Shown here in pieces: positions 13,391-23,474 of a DNA stretch of 64,000 nt (the stretch's first letter is position 1; each line of letters starts with the position of its first letter). Source of the stretch: Aaosphaeria pasadenensis (taxonomy: Eukaryota; Ascomycota; Dothideomycetes; Pleosporales); the NCBI GenBank assembly GCA_022813625.1, contig JAKLMB010000017.1, positions 248,001 to 312,000 of the forward strand, written 5' to 3'. Both the position numbers and the translations under genes were made by a program. Under the pieces are notes generated by a model. It was not told the DNA's origin. It was given only the letters and a program-made list of their open reading frames with translations, and made no database searches.

Positions 13391-14428
13391 TGATGATGGG
13401 GACAGGTGGGTTCTGTCACAAGCTTGTTAGTATGGATATACTGCTTATGAAAACAGACGCCTGCGAATGAAGATAAATAGTGGAAAGCAGAGAAGTCGAG
13501 GGTTGCGGCCAAGAGTAGCAGGGATAGGTGGTGGTAGGTGTTGAGGTGGAAGTGGAAGAGGAAGAGAAGGCGAGGAGAAGGAGTATCCGTAGTAAAGGTT
13601 ACGTACAGCTACCAAACAAAGCAGGCCGAGGTGACGTTGGGTAACGCCAAGGGTAAATAAGATCAATGGGGGGCGGTGCGAGAAGTGAAGGTGGTTGAAT
13701 ATGAGGTGAAGTTGGCTATTGAAATGCGAATGTTTTTTGTGTCTATACACTATGGTTACTACAGGACATGATTTATTAGTGTGAGCTGTGCTGTTGTGTT
13801 TACTGTTGTGGTTGCCCTGCAGCGTAGATCACTCCCGGGAAACCAGAACACCCAATAGGAACGCGCCTGAACCACGCGCTTCTATTGGCCCATGCACGCC
13901 TTTTGCACGTTCTACCCAACCCACACGTTACACAAAAGGGCATCCCCAGGTCGCCAATCGATTCGTGTCAGATTCGCGACTTATGACACAGGCACCGCTA
14001 CAGAGTGCCATGATTGGGAACCAGGTAAATTCCATGTTCAAATTGTCAAGTTCTGGGTCCGGGTCCTACCTTACCGTAGACCCTTGTTATTGTACCTTAA
14101 GTCCTTGACCCGGTACTCTAATATACTCATTACCGCTGAAGCAATGACAGGCCTGTCCAACGTTTCAAGATGACGGCGGGTAGAACTGAATTACAGTCCG
14201 CGTGCTATACCACGCGCTGGGTTCTTAGATAGTTCTATTTTCCGCATCCCCAAAAACATGATAGAAATGAATTGCACCAGTGGCTACCAGAACCAAACCC
14301 TTATGAGGGCGGCTGTCATTGAAGCCTAGTTGAACCAATTGCTATTTACACCAAATATACATGTCCATAAACTATCCTTTAACACCACGGTTACGCCATC
14401 GCTATGCGAAATCAGTATCGATCAGAAA
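13391..14428. other. upstream region of ubc11 / downstream of the Sif-like gene
   Basis: No gene seen. On the ubc11 coding strand the first 250 nt upstream are CT-rich, as is common in fungal promoters and leaders. The CCAAT/ACGCGC cluster lies within this interval. Confidence 0.6.
13852..13888. promoter_or_regulatory. inverted CCAATAG pair enclosing two ACGCGC boxes
   Basis: CCAATAG at 13852-13858 and its exact reverse complement CTATTGG at 13882-13888 flank ACGCGC at 13861-13866 and 13874-13879. CCAAT is the binding core of the Hap/NF-Y complex, and ACGCG is the core of the MluI cell-cycle box. The cluster sits about 460-500 nt upstream of the ubc11 ATG. The other neighbour points away and ends at 14429, so ubc11 is the only nearby promoter. 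The role is inferred. Confidence 0.45.
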
Positions 14429-16239
14429 TTATCCCATAATCTGCCGGCTAAGGCTTCTTCCCGACCAGATCAACGCTCTGCCAAGCAGGAGACTTGGGCC
14501 TGCAAGCGCCGGTTTTGATAATGCATCAATGGAATCAGCTCTAGCTCTCTTGTTCAGGAGCGAGAATCTAAGTAGTACTTCCAGACATGTGATGCAGATA
14601 CTGAATATAATGAGAATGATGATGATCCATGTGATCCTCGTCATCTTGCGGTCGGATATCGAATCTGAGAGAATCTCGCCCAGGTCTAAGAAGACCTGGC
14701 ATCTTTCGTTAAGCACTTGAATGCGTGGCTTGATCTCGAGATATTCGCGGTACGCGGTATACAGTGGGTGAAGTGTCGGTTCAGAGTCCCAGAAGAAATT
14801 GGGTGTGTCGAGCATGTTGGAAGCTACCACAGGTCAGCATGCCGTGTTGAGATCTCGATGGTGCTCGTGGTATAACTTACATAGATTGACATCGACTCGA
14901 CTGGTGAATAGCTGTCCAATCATTCTCACCACCTCAGTCCTGCCCATGCCCAACTTGCCCGTCAAAGCTAGACGCTTTGGTACGTATTGAGCAGCCAACA
15001 TTGTCCGCGCCATGCGTTCCTCAAACAGACTCAGCTTGGTGCTCTGAGCAATAGCATGGCTGATGGATAGCTTGATCATATGATCCCCACTCTTCAAAGA
15101 TATCATGTCGTTATAGACACGAGGCCTCGCGATCTCCGGGTTGTATTCAAAATGGAATTCTTCCGTCTCGAAATCAGCTTCGTCGAGCGGCCTGGTCGCT
15201 AGAGCTACACCAGTGGAAGAAGTCGAGAATGTCAAATCAGCCAGAATATCTTTCTCCTGACGCTCGGTAAAGTTCCAGAAAACGGCCACACCGTACGAAA
15301 AGACGAACATCTCGCCGAATGACAATGCATTCGGTGGGACACGGCCACCGCGACTTTCCATTTCGTTACTATGATCCGAATCTCTGCGGTCCGCTTCGCG
15401 TCTCGGGCTATTTGCAGGACTCTCCTCATTCCCTCTGAAGCTGTACTGTTCGGCGTCCTCAAAATAACCTTCGTGATATTCCCTTTGTTCATTCCTCTCG
15501 ATCTCCTCGTCAAGTACCGTCTTTCCACCAGGGCTCTTCAAGGCAGGGCTACTCCTGACTCTGTATCCATCACTTCCTCCAAGTAGAGGATGGTGATATA
15601 CCGTGTACAAGCAATCGTCATACAACTTTGTCCTTGCATGGTGCTGCGTCTTGACGAATTCAGCCATGCTCTTCATCTTGTACGCAGAAGCTGTACAATA
15701 CGCCGTGACTCGTGAGAGCTTTTCCGTCCGCTTTGCCTTGGGCAGACGCTCTGCATAGCTTTTATCTTTTGGGCCTCCCTTCGCGGTCCTCCTCCGTAGG
15801 TCATCATCTTTAGGCGGCGCAGAATCATCTTCGTCAAAATCTAGCTTCTCATCATCGTCCTCGGCATCTGCTTCGGGCAGTAGCACCAGCTTCTCACTAA
15901 GCTTGCTGGATCGCATAGGCATATGCGCCGGAATCAGGCGGCCGGAAAGCTTAGGGTCGAGTGGATGGCGACCAGAAGGGGTCCTGGTATGCATTCGCGG
16001 GCGAGCATCGGGCGGTCCGCGACGTTGCTGGGAGGGGATATCGGACGCATATTGGAGGATATTGTCCACGGAGATAAGTTTTGCGCCAGGTCGAGTGGCT
16101 GCAGTGCGGGCTTGTGGACGGGCATCGCGAGAATCCGTCATCTGTCAATGCGATTAATGGGGGACTGTGTAGGGTACAAAGAGCTTCAACTTACAAGCAC
16201 GGTCGGGCCGCGTTTACTCTTAGCTGTGATCGCACTCAT
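14429..16239 (-). CDS. RMND1/Rmd1/Sif2-like membrane protein (DUF155 family)
   Basis: Related to fission-yeast Sad1-interacting factors and budding-yeast Rmd1/Rmd8, poorly understood membrane proteins. Three exons: 16195-16239 (15 codons from the ATG at 16239), 14881-16141 and 14429-14823, giving 566 residues. Introns of 53 and 57 nt have GTAAGT donors. The large exon has its own ATG at 16141, but the in-frame upstream exon with clean splice sites makes 16239 the better start. Residues 1-285 are charged and low in complexity with an acidic stretch (DDDEKLDFDEDD). The conserved DUF155 part, roughly residues 285-500, includes LSFGEMFVFSYGVAVFWNFT and, across the last intron, NMLDTPNFFW. A single membrane segment (ITWIIIILIIFSICITCLEV) sits near residues 498-520, followed by a basic tail. 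Family membership is clear; the cellular role is not established. Confidence 0.85.
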
Positions 16240-16982
16240 GTTGGCTAGTGAGTATTGCGCGAGCATGAAAGAGCGATGCTCTGGCTACCGATGGCACAAA
16301 GTAATGTGTAGGCATGCGGTGGTGGAGAAGCTTTGAAGATTGGACTTGAGGATGTTCAAACGGCCGGATCGGCAAACGTCATGGCGCGCGGCGAGGACAA
16401 GCCAACCACCATGATTGGTCAGTGCCTCTTACTATTCAACGTCTATCTTCAACGTCTTCCAAAGAAAAGCTAATTACCAACTCCCTAGGTAGAAATCTTT
16501 ATAGCGTTTACAAATCAATCTATTCAAACGAATGCCCTTGTAGAATTAATCATCTGCTGCCAATGGTTGCCATAACGTTGCAACCGGTTCGGGCGCGACT
16601 TTGATAGACATATATATGCTGAAGGGTGGACTGCCTATGCTACATTTGCACACTGTAGATCATTGAGGACAATTTTCGATAATCTGGCTCCCTCTCCATT
16701 TTATTTACAAATGATTTTTCACTTTCAATAGCAAACAGCTTTAGAGAGGTTGGTCAAGGCCACATCTGCCTTGCAGACTGAGTTTGAGGAACAAAGAGCA
16801 GCCAGCCATCACTTCAACTAAGAGCCATGTAGCCCAAAGTGGGCTTCAATAGAGCAATATAAAGGCATGCCTGAGATTCAAAATATTTAAAGGTTGTGAT
16901 CCTGAGTGATAACTTCATTTCGAGTGAATTCGTTATAATCTGGCTCTATTCATCTACAGATTGATTGACTAAACACTCAGAC
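16240..16982. other. divergent promoter region between the Sif-like and UstYa-like genes
   Basis: 743 bp between two divergent start codons, with no gene. It holds the TATA box listed next. The minus-strand gene shows no obvious TATA. Confidence 0.55.
16858..16863 (+). promoter_or_regulatory. TATA box (TATAAA) of the UstYa-like gene
   Basis: A TATAAA hexamer 120 nt upstream of the ATG at 16983, in an AT-rich setting. Confidence 0.45.
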
Positions 16983-18176
16983 ATGTCCGACTTAACTATC
17001 GATCCTATATCTCCAATCAAGGGCAAGTCTTCCACCAGGAAGTACCGAAAAGTACGAAGCATTGGAACAGCCAGCATCGATATATCTCCCACTCAACGCG
17101 AACTCCTCAATCTCCCATCACCGTATCACGATGACACCCCCGCCACCATTGCAGGCCCAACAGGAAACGACCCAACGATCCCATCCACACTTCCCTCTTC
17201 AACTCCAGCACAGAATGTGGACAAGCACCCCAAGCTCGTAAGCCTCACTCGATCCATCACCTCATTCTTCAACCGCACCCTCTACTCAAAAGTAACACAA
17301 AACGAAACCGACGTCGAAAACAACCACGGGCTGGCCCAAGGAGACAAAGACGACAATACGTACCACTCCGACTCCTCCTCATCCACCACAACACCCACCT
17401 CCCGCAAAACCAACAAGAGATCCAAGAAACGCACCCTTCACAAACCCCACTGGTCCGACTACGAAGAGACCCCCTCAGACAGATGGTCCGCAGTAATCTT
17501 CCTCCTGCTCCTCCTCTCCATTCTCTTCAACCTCTTTCTCGTCTTCAACGGGCCCCCGAACGGTATCCCGCGGCGCCCAAAACCCAAAGACAACCCCTTG
17601 CCCCACGCGGGATTCCACTTCAAAGAGCGGGGCAAGAACTACACGTGCTACGAGACGCAGACGACGACGTTCGAGGCGAACTACGAGTACTCGAACACGT
17701 TCAATGCGTACGACCACCTGTGGCGCGAGCTGCAAAGCAAGAGCCACGGCACGGTGTACACGAGCATCAATCGGCCGGATGGGGAGGTGAGGAGGGCGGG
17801 GCTGGCGATGTTTCATCAGTTGGACTGTCTGGCGAAGATTAGGGCGGTGGTGCAGGGGCTGCAGAATGGGGGGACGGATACGGAGGATGTTGGGGAGCAC
17901 CATGGGTATTGGCCGCATTGCTTTGATTACTTGAGGCAGGTTATTGAGTGTAATGCGGATGATAGTGTGGAGGTGAGTAGGGTTGTCGGTGGGAGATGGG
18001 TTGTTGAGGGTTTTGGGAGTATGAAGGAGTGTAGGGATAAGAAGTGGTTGTATGATGTAACGGATTGTGGGGAGAAGGGATGTGAAGGGAAGCCATTCTA
18101 TCATTCTGAAGAAGAGCTGCGTAAGATCCATAAGACGGAGGAGGAAGAGGTCGAGAAGGCGAGAAAGCACGATTAG
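16983..18176 (+). CDS. UstYa-like (DUF3328) membrane protein with altered HxxHC motifs
   Basis: UstYa-family proteins are membrane-anchored fungal oxidases best known from ribosomal-peptide (ustiloxin-type) and mycotoxin pathways. This one is intronless, 397 residues. The frame stays open for a few codons upstream, but the first ATG is at 16983 (MSDLTIDP). Residues 1-165 are Ser/Thr/Pro-rich and presumably cytosolic. One membrane segment (VIFLLLLLSILFNLFLVFNG) lies near 168-190, followed by the conserved domain. The first family motif reads HQLDCL (H278, D281, C282) instead of HQLHCL. The second reads GYWPHCFDYLRQ, with H312-C313 present but Tyr309 where the first His of HxxHC usually sits. 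The canonical motifs are recalled from the family. Base composition flips mid-gene from C-rich to G-rich. No biosynthetic gene or precursor peptide is adjacent, so a role in secondary metabolism is not supported by context. Confidence 0.82.
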   Translation: MSDLTIDPISPIKGKSSTRKYRKVRSIGTASIDISPTQRELLNLPSPYHDDTPATIAGPTGNDPTIPSTLPSSTPAQNVDKHPKLVSLTRSITSFFNRTLYSKVTQNETDVENNHGLAQGDKDDNTYHSDSSSSTTTPTSRKTNKRSKKRTLHKPHWSDYEETPSDRWSAVIFLLLLLSILFNLFLVFNGPPNGIPRRPKPKDNPLPHAGFHFKERGKNYTCYETQTTTFEANYEYSNTFNAYDHLWRELQSKSHGTVYTSINRPDGEVRRAGLAMFHQLDCLAKIRAVVQGLQNGGTDTEDVGEHHGYWPHCFDYLRQVIECNADDSVEVSRVVGGRWVVEGFGSMKECRDKKWLYDVTDCGEKGCEGKPFYHSEEELRKIHKTEEEEVEKARKHD

Positions 18177-18223
18177 GTAGTTGACACATTGCGTGAACTT
18201 ATCAAATTTTATTCATTGGGACA

Positions 18224-19054
18224 TTATTCCACATGTATGCCATCATCTTCCTCTTCGATCAATCTTCGCTCAAGACTACACCTCAACACCCTCTTCGTTT
18301 TCCCAACCTCGAACCCCTTCAACCGATCATCCTCCCTATCCCAATAAACAGCCCACCCATAACCCCCCTTCTCTTCCTCAACGGCTACAAGACTTTCCTC
18401 CCCATCCAAAACAAGCCCTTGCTCGTCGTCCTCCGTCCAATCCCAAGGTCCAATGAAGTGATCTCGCGCCACTGCCCTGGGCCCATACTTCAGCTCCCTC
18501 GTATTCTTATCTGCATATATCCAGTTGAGTTTGGGTTTCGCTGCTCTTGAACTGCGCTTTCCTTTGCCCTTGGATTTCGACTTTGGAGATGAAGAAGAGG
18601 GATCGGGTGGAATGGTGCTCACGAGACCTAGGATCCTAGGCGCCGGGATGGGTCGGTCCGGGAGGTCTTCTGTTGGATATGGGAGGTAGAAGCCTTGAAA
18701 TGGGTGTGGTGGTGGTGAATCATCGTCATCATCTGGTGTCTCTGGAAGATCTGTTTCTGGGTCTTTGGGCCAGAGGCGGAGCTATGATGTTGTTAGGGTG
18801 ATTCCCTTGATTGAAAGAATATGTGCGTGATGGCATTAGGGAGTTAGTCTCACCTTGCCGTCTTTCAGGACGACGATGGCATTATGGACTTCGTCGCGTT
18901 TCTTCGATGCTGCATCGCAATAGACATCTAGATAGAATGGTGCTTGTCGTTCATCTGATTCTGCTTCCTCGTCGAATACATTCTGTTGGTGCACGGCTTC
19001 TGCAGCGCCGATCGCTGTTGGGATGGCGGCAATATTGAGCAACTCCAAGACCAT
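18224..19054 (-). CDS. conserved hypothetical protein of filamentous fungi
   Basis: I do not know a function. Two exons, 18854-19054 and 18224-18781, give 252 residues. The 72-nt intron (GTGAGA donor, CTAAC branch, TAG acceptor) falls in phase 0 after LKDGK. The blocks FYLDVYCDAASKKRDEVHNA, then GFYLPYP, LNWIYADKNTRELKYGPR, GPWDWTEDDE and GWAVYWDREDD look like a globular core interrupted by a low-complexity Ser/Lys linker. They resemble conserved hypothetical proteins I recall from ascomycetes. There is no signal peptide or membrane segment. The stop lies only 47 nt from that of the convergent UstYa-like gene, so their 3' ends probably overlap. The coding strand is C-rich in the first half and G-rich in the second. 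Confidence 0.75.
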
Positions 19055-19589
19055 CGTGAATGTTCAGATGCACAATGATCGATTTGCAAGTGTTTAGCAG
19101 CTTATCTTGAGTTATGTTCATTAATGCATCACTCGGAAGAAGCTCATCATCGGTCCATTGTCCAAGTTCCAAGTTGTTCCAAGCGCGATGCTGTCATAGG
19201 TCGTCCCACCAGGGAGCTTGGGCCAATGGTTCACCACGGTTCTGTGGATGTAGTACAATCATCACGTGTAGAATATAAAAATAAAATAGATGAAGCACTT
19301 TGAATACTTTAAGCTTTGGAATGCTTTGAAGTGACTACCTAATGGCAAGAATTCATAGGATACCCAAACACCCTGCTAAAAGAAAAGGAAGAAGGTTGTT
19401 GGTAAGTGAAATCAATATACGCCAATACCTCAAGACCGGTGGCAGATGTAGTTGATGCCGTAGCGTCCTGTAGCCAAACATATCGACTATGTAGCTAACG
19501 TATAAGCTGGATCACCATTCACCCCATTATCCGGAAAAGACTCCAAACATTAAAAAAAGCTAAGGGTATTAGAATGGGGACAAAAGAAA
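19055..19589. other. intergenic region between the hypothetical protein and rax1
   Basis: 535 bp with no gene seen. It must hold the promoter of the minus-strand hypothetical gene and the 3' end of rax1. It is AT-rich around 19260-19400. Confidence 0.55.
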
Positions 19590-20796
19590 TCATAGGCGCT
19601 TGCCCGGGACGAAGATGAATAGGCAGCAGACTGCTGCGTCTAAGAGAAGAGCCATGAGGAGCATTGTGAACGAGCGCTTGTTCAAAGTCCTCTTGACGAA
19701 TGGCTCACGCATACGGTTGAAGTCCATTAGAGTATACTCGCTGAAACCCACGAGGGCAAGGATGGGGTCCAGCATATACTGGTGAGTAAAGATGAAATAG
19801 ATAGCAAACGTGAATGGGAGGATTATCTGTCTCATATCAGTACGTGTAGTCTTGTGAAAGAAGAACAAAACTTACCCAGCATCGTGTTGCTCTCGACTTG
19901 TCCAGGAAAATGAGTATGAAAGAGGTCCAGACAGCTCCGAAAAAGCTGATCAATCCAATGATGAGACGAATCATCATGCTCTGAGGAACAAGATTGCCGA
20001 GTCCTTTGCTTTGGAGGAAGCCAGGGAAGGCGTCTCGCTCCATAGCTTGGAAAACGTAGTCCTTCGCTGCGTCAAAGAGCTCTGGATCACTACGCTGATC
20101 CTGACCCTCAATTGCTTCTTGGACCTCGTTCAGGATACTCTGTGGGATAATGATCTCTCGCTCCGAGCCAGGGAGGAGATAGGTGTAGAGTATCTTCTCT
20201 GCTGATGCGCGGAGATCCTCTCGTCTTGGGACATTGTCGACCGAGGAGTCTTGACCTGGGGAGCTCGAGTCGCCAGGTGAGTTGGTGTCCAGTGTCATGA
20301 AGCTTGGTCGTGGTGGGCGCTCACGCACCGAAGGATGTGACTGATTGCTTCCTTGGCTATTTTGTGGTGAATGCTGTCGACTACCGTGATCGGATCGAAG
20401 GAATGCAGATAATCGTTGGTCGGAGGTGTTTCCCTTTTCATCGGATGGTCCTTCTCCTGCATTATCCAAGATGTACGAAGATCTCTTGCTGTTCTTTTCC
20501 ATATCTGGAGTATCTCCAATCACCGATCGGTGCAGACGGCGAACGTAAAGACGACATAACTGGAGATGTTGGGAAACATCAAGCCTGCAGACAGATCAGT
20601 ATACAATCACAATTAGCACGAGGGATCGGGATGTTTACCAAAAGTCTAGGTAGTCTACCGAACGTTGCTGGTCGCGCATGTATATGTAGAAGGAGAACAA
20701 GTCGAGTGGGGCCACCGTCTTGCGGCTTAGCACCTCGAACAACGTTGGAAATCGGTTACGATGCTGCAGCTCGAGAGGAAGCGGTGATTCCGCCAT
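19590..20796 (-). CDS. rax1: Rax1-like RGS-domain membrane protein
   Basis: Rax1 in budding yeast is a cortical membrane protein that marks bud sites; filamentous-fungal homologues join an RGS-like domain to membrane segments. Three exons: 20639-20796, 19876-20584 and 19590-19826, giving 367 residues. Introns are 54 and 49 nt (GTAAAC and GTAAGT donors) and the frame is kept. The N-terminus shows the RGS-like start (PTLFEVLSRKTVAPLDLFSF, then YMRDQQRSVDYLDFWLDVSQ across the first junction). A Ser/Pro-rich insert follows, then the rest of the RGS fold (EKILYTYLLPGSEREIIIP and FDAAKDYVFQAMERDAFPGF). Three hydrophobic segments follow: MMIRLIIGLISFFGAVWTSF; ILPFTFAIYFIFTHQYMLDP; and FTMLLMALLLDAAVCCLFIF near the C-terminus. 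Recognition is by family pattern. Confidence 0.86.
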
Positions 20797-21655
20797 GGTT
20801 TCAGTAGGATTTGAGTGAATGTGTGTAGGTCGGAGTGGGTGTTGATGAGGCCCAAGTAGGCTATGGTGATGGTCCGATGGAGCCCGGTTTGATGCGCGAC
20901 GAGGTCGTATCGCGCCCCTTCTCCCGCGTCGGAGACAGAGGCGAAAGGTGTCGGGAGGACCGTTGGAAGGTGAATTGAAGGTTTGTGAGCGAGTGGATTG
21001 CGAAAAACCGGCGCAAGAAGTGGTGGGAGATTCGATGAGAGGTGAAGGTTGCCCAATCGAAAGGGAACGTCGTGGTAGCTCGGGAAATTAGACGTAGCTC
21101 AAGTCGGCTTGGCGCGACGGTTGGAAAAGAGTGTCGGGTGGCGCAAGACGGTGCGCGACAGGCGCAGTGAGAGCGTGAAGACTCGAGCTGGTCAATGATA
21201 ACGAACGGCACGTTGAGTTTTGGAGTCAGTAGTGAGAGGGGAAATGTCCGCGTCGTAAGATCGACGACGAAACTGGTGATGACCAAGGAACTCACAACTT
21301 GGCAATCACAACCTGAAACACAAGGAGGAATGTCGCATCACGTGACTATCCAATGTCCCGGCAACGGTCTAGGGCTACGAGAACATTTACGATTACAACA
21401 TTTTGAAAGCAGGCGATATTTTTCTTTTAAAAAAACGTATATATTCATTGTTGCTGATCTGAGAGCCAATGAACTAGTTAAATACTTTTAATGATGACTC
21501 CTTCATCTACGGGGCGAAGCTCATGGAGCCATCTCACTTCGGCCTTCAGCTCTTGCTCTTAGCATTCACCATGACTGGTTGCTATATTTAGGCAGCAGCA
21601 ATTGGGCTACCCCGGATCTCGATATAAAACATGGTTGAATGCCCACATTGACAGA
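20797..21655. other. divergent promoter region of rax1 and the hydroxylase-like gene
   Basis: About 860 bp with no gene. The 144-aa minus-strand frame here (20861-21295) is compositionally odd and lacks any domain. Confidence 0.55.
21583..21590 (+). promoter_or_regulatory. TATA-like element (TATATTTA)
   Basis: It lies 66 nt upstream of the chosen ATG at 21656 of the hydroxylase-like gene, a distance compatible with either candidate start. Confidence 0.35.
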
Positions 21656-22523
21656 ATGCTTCGTTCCGGTTGCATGATTCGGCGTTTCCCTTTATTCTTT
21701 CGAAGTTATATCACTATGTCAGCTTCAAATACATTCAAGCTTCCGGAGGGCTTCCTCTCCGGGCCTGCGCCAGAACTCACGAGGACCGATGTTGATTGGG
21801 TCAAAGGTGGGCTGCCTGAGTACCAACGCCATTGGGCAGTAGTACTCGACGGTGTGCTCACGGAAGAAGAGTGTGATCAAATGGTAGCTGCCGCAGAGGC
21901 CAAAACCGACTCAAAATGGGAGAGGGCCATGGTCAATATCGGGGGTGGCAGGCAGGCTTTATATGAAGAAACTCGTAACTGTGGGCGGATAATTTGGGAT
22001 GACAGCGACATTGTGGCCAAACTTTGGACAAGAATTCAAGATGCCGTTCCGGATATTCATCAACTGAAGAATTGGCCAAATGTCACCGGCAATGGGCCAT
22101 CTATGCGCCACGAAACCTGGACGGTGACGAGACTTAATGAGAGAATGAGGTTTCTCAAGTACACAGGCGGCGAGTATTTCAAAGGTGAGTCATTGTGATC
22201 ACGTCGAGTAGTCCCCTTACCAACAGATGGCAGCACATCAAGACGGAACGTACGAAACACCTGACCGAAAAGAGCGCTCGTACTTCACGCTGCATCTCTA
22301 TCTGAACGATCCCGTGGGCAAAGTTGATCAAAAGCCACTCAAAGGTGGTGCTACTACGTTCCACTCGTACGGCATGGATCGACAGATTGATGTCGTTCCA
22401 AAAGCCGGTAGAGTGCTATTATTCCAGCATCGCTTCCTATTACACTCAGGCGAAGATGTCGTGAGTGGCACGAAGCTGACCATGCGAACGGACATCATGT
22501 TTAAAAAAGAGGATAAACATTGA
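21656..22523 (+). CDS. 2-oxoglutarate/Fe(II) oxygenase, prolyl 4-hydroxylase-like
   Basis: A P4Hc-type dioxygenase that would hydroxylate a protein or small-molecule substrate using Fe(II), O2 and 2-oxoglutarate. Exons 21656-22184 and 22234-22523 give 272 residues. The 49-nt intron is phase 1, and its acceptor is the second AG (GCAG before CACATC), because only this keeps EYFK joined to AHQDGTYETP. The metal triad is visible: His178 and Asp180 (HQD) and His247 (LLHSGED). Lys257 or Arg261 (GTKLTMRTDIMF) is the likely 2-oxoglutarate ligand. The ATG at 21656 adds an Arg-rich, acid-free leader (MLRSGCMIRRFPLFFRSY) that could be a mitochondrial presequence. The second ATG at 21716 (MSASNTFKLP) would give a cytosolic form. 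The gene diverges from rax1. The substrate cannot be told from sequence. Confidence 0.85.
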
Positions 22524-23474
22524 CGTCCTCACAAAACTGGACACCAAAGATGCTAGGTTGGAGCGTTCAATGTGCGAGATACATACCTGCTTGTGTATTT
22601 ATAACAAAATTAGTAGTATCCTGTAAATCTGTATCCGAGTGTGTATGACTTACAATATCAAAAAAATGAGTGAACGACCCGCCTCGCCAGAGTAATCGGA
22701 ATCAAATTATACCGACCCTCTTTCGCCTGGAAAGGCTAATCGAGGTAAAGTACGCCATGTATTGTACTACTGTGTCGCTCCGCAGAGCACACATTCTTCG
22801 CACCGACTCCCATAGAGACACCGTTTCAGCACCGACACCACCCCCGAGGGAGCAATGCCTTTGCTTTAAGGGCCCTGAGCTTTCTGATGCCGGATGCAGA
22901 CGTGAGTCACGCCAGGCCCTTACGGGCAGCGATGCCAGAGCTCGCAGAGCGAGTTGGCAAGGGAAAGTGAAGATTACTCCGAATTTCTCATCTGCAAGAA
23001 AGTGACAACTGTGCGAGAAGCTCAGCGTCCGTTTGTGAGCAGAGATACACGGCTTTGGCAAGGCGGGTCGTTGAAGGGAAAAGTTTAGAAGCTACGCGGG
23101 ACCGTGTGGTTTTGTAGCTCGATGCGCTGAATCCACGCTAGGCGGATCGTTTCTCCGTCCCACTCACTCTGTCGTCTTCATGAGGTCTTGCAAGATGGAG
23201 TATTCACAACATTTGAGAAAAGATTTTTTGAAAAATGTATTATTCATGGAAGAAGAACCTTCTGTTTAAGGTTATGATCGCAAAAATCCTATAACAGGTC
23301 CTACCAATGTGTTCAATGAGCCTGTTCCAACAACCAGCGTTGAATAACTAAACCCTCCCAGGAACACCACACTGAGGCAGTTGATTCTAGCCATTAACGT
23401 AATAATTAAAAGAAAACGCCTTTCCTAGATTCCGTGCCATTGATCGACGCCCAATATCCATTTCCAGGATTTTC
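22524..23474. other. intergenic region between convergent hydroxylase-like and ngg1 genes
   Basis: About 950 bp containing two 3' ends. The antiparallel 111- and 119-aa frames around 22700-23060 show no domain. No other structure seen. Confidence 0.55.

Noticed and set aside
17475..18170. 231-aa frame antisense to the UstYa-like gene
   Set aside because: It mirrors codon structure of the real gene and is Leu/Arg/Pro-rich, as expected from the antisense of a skewed coding sequence.
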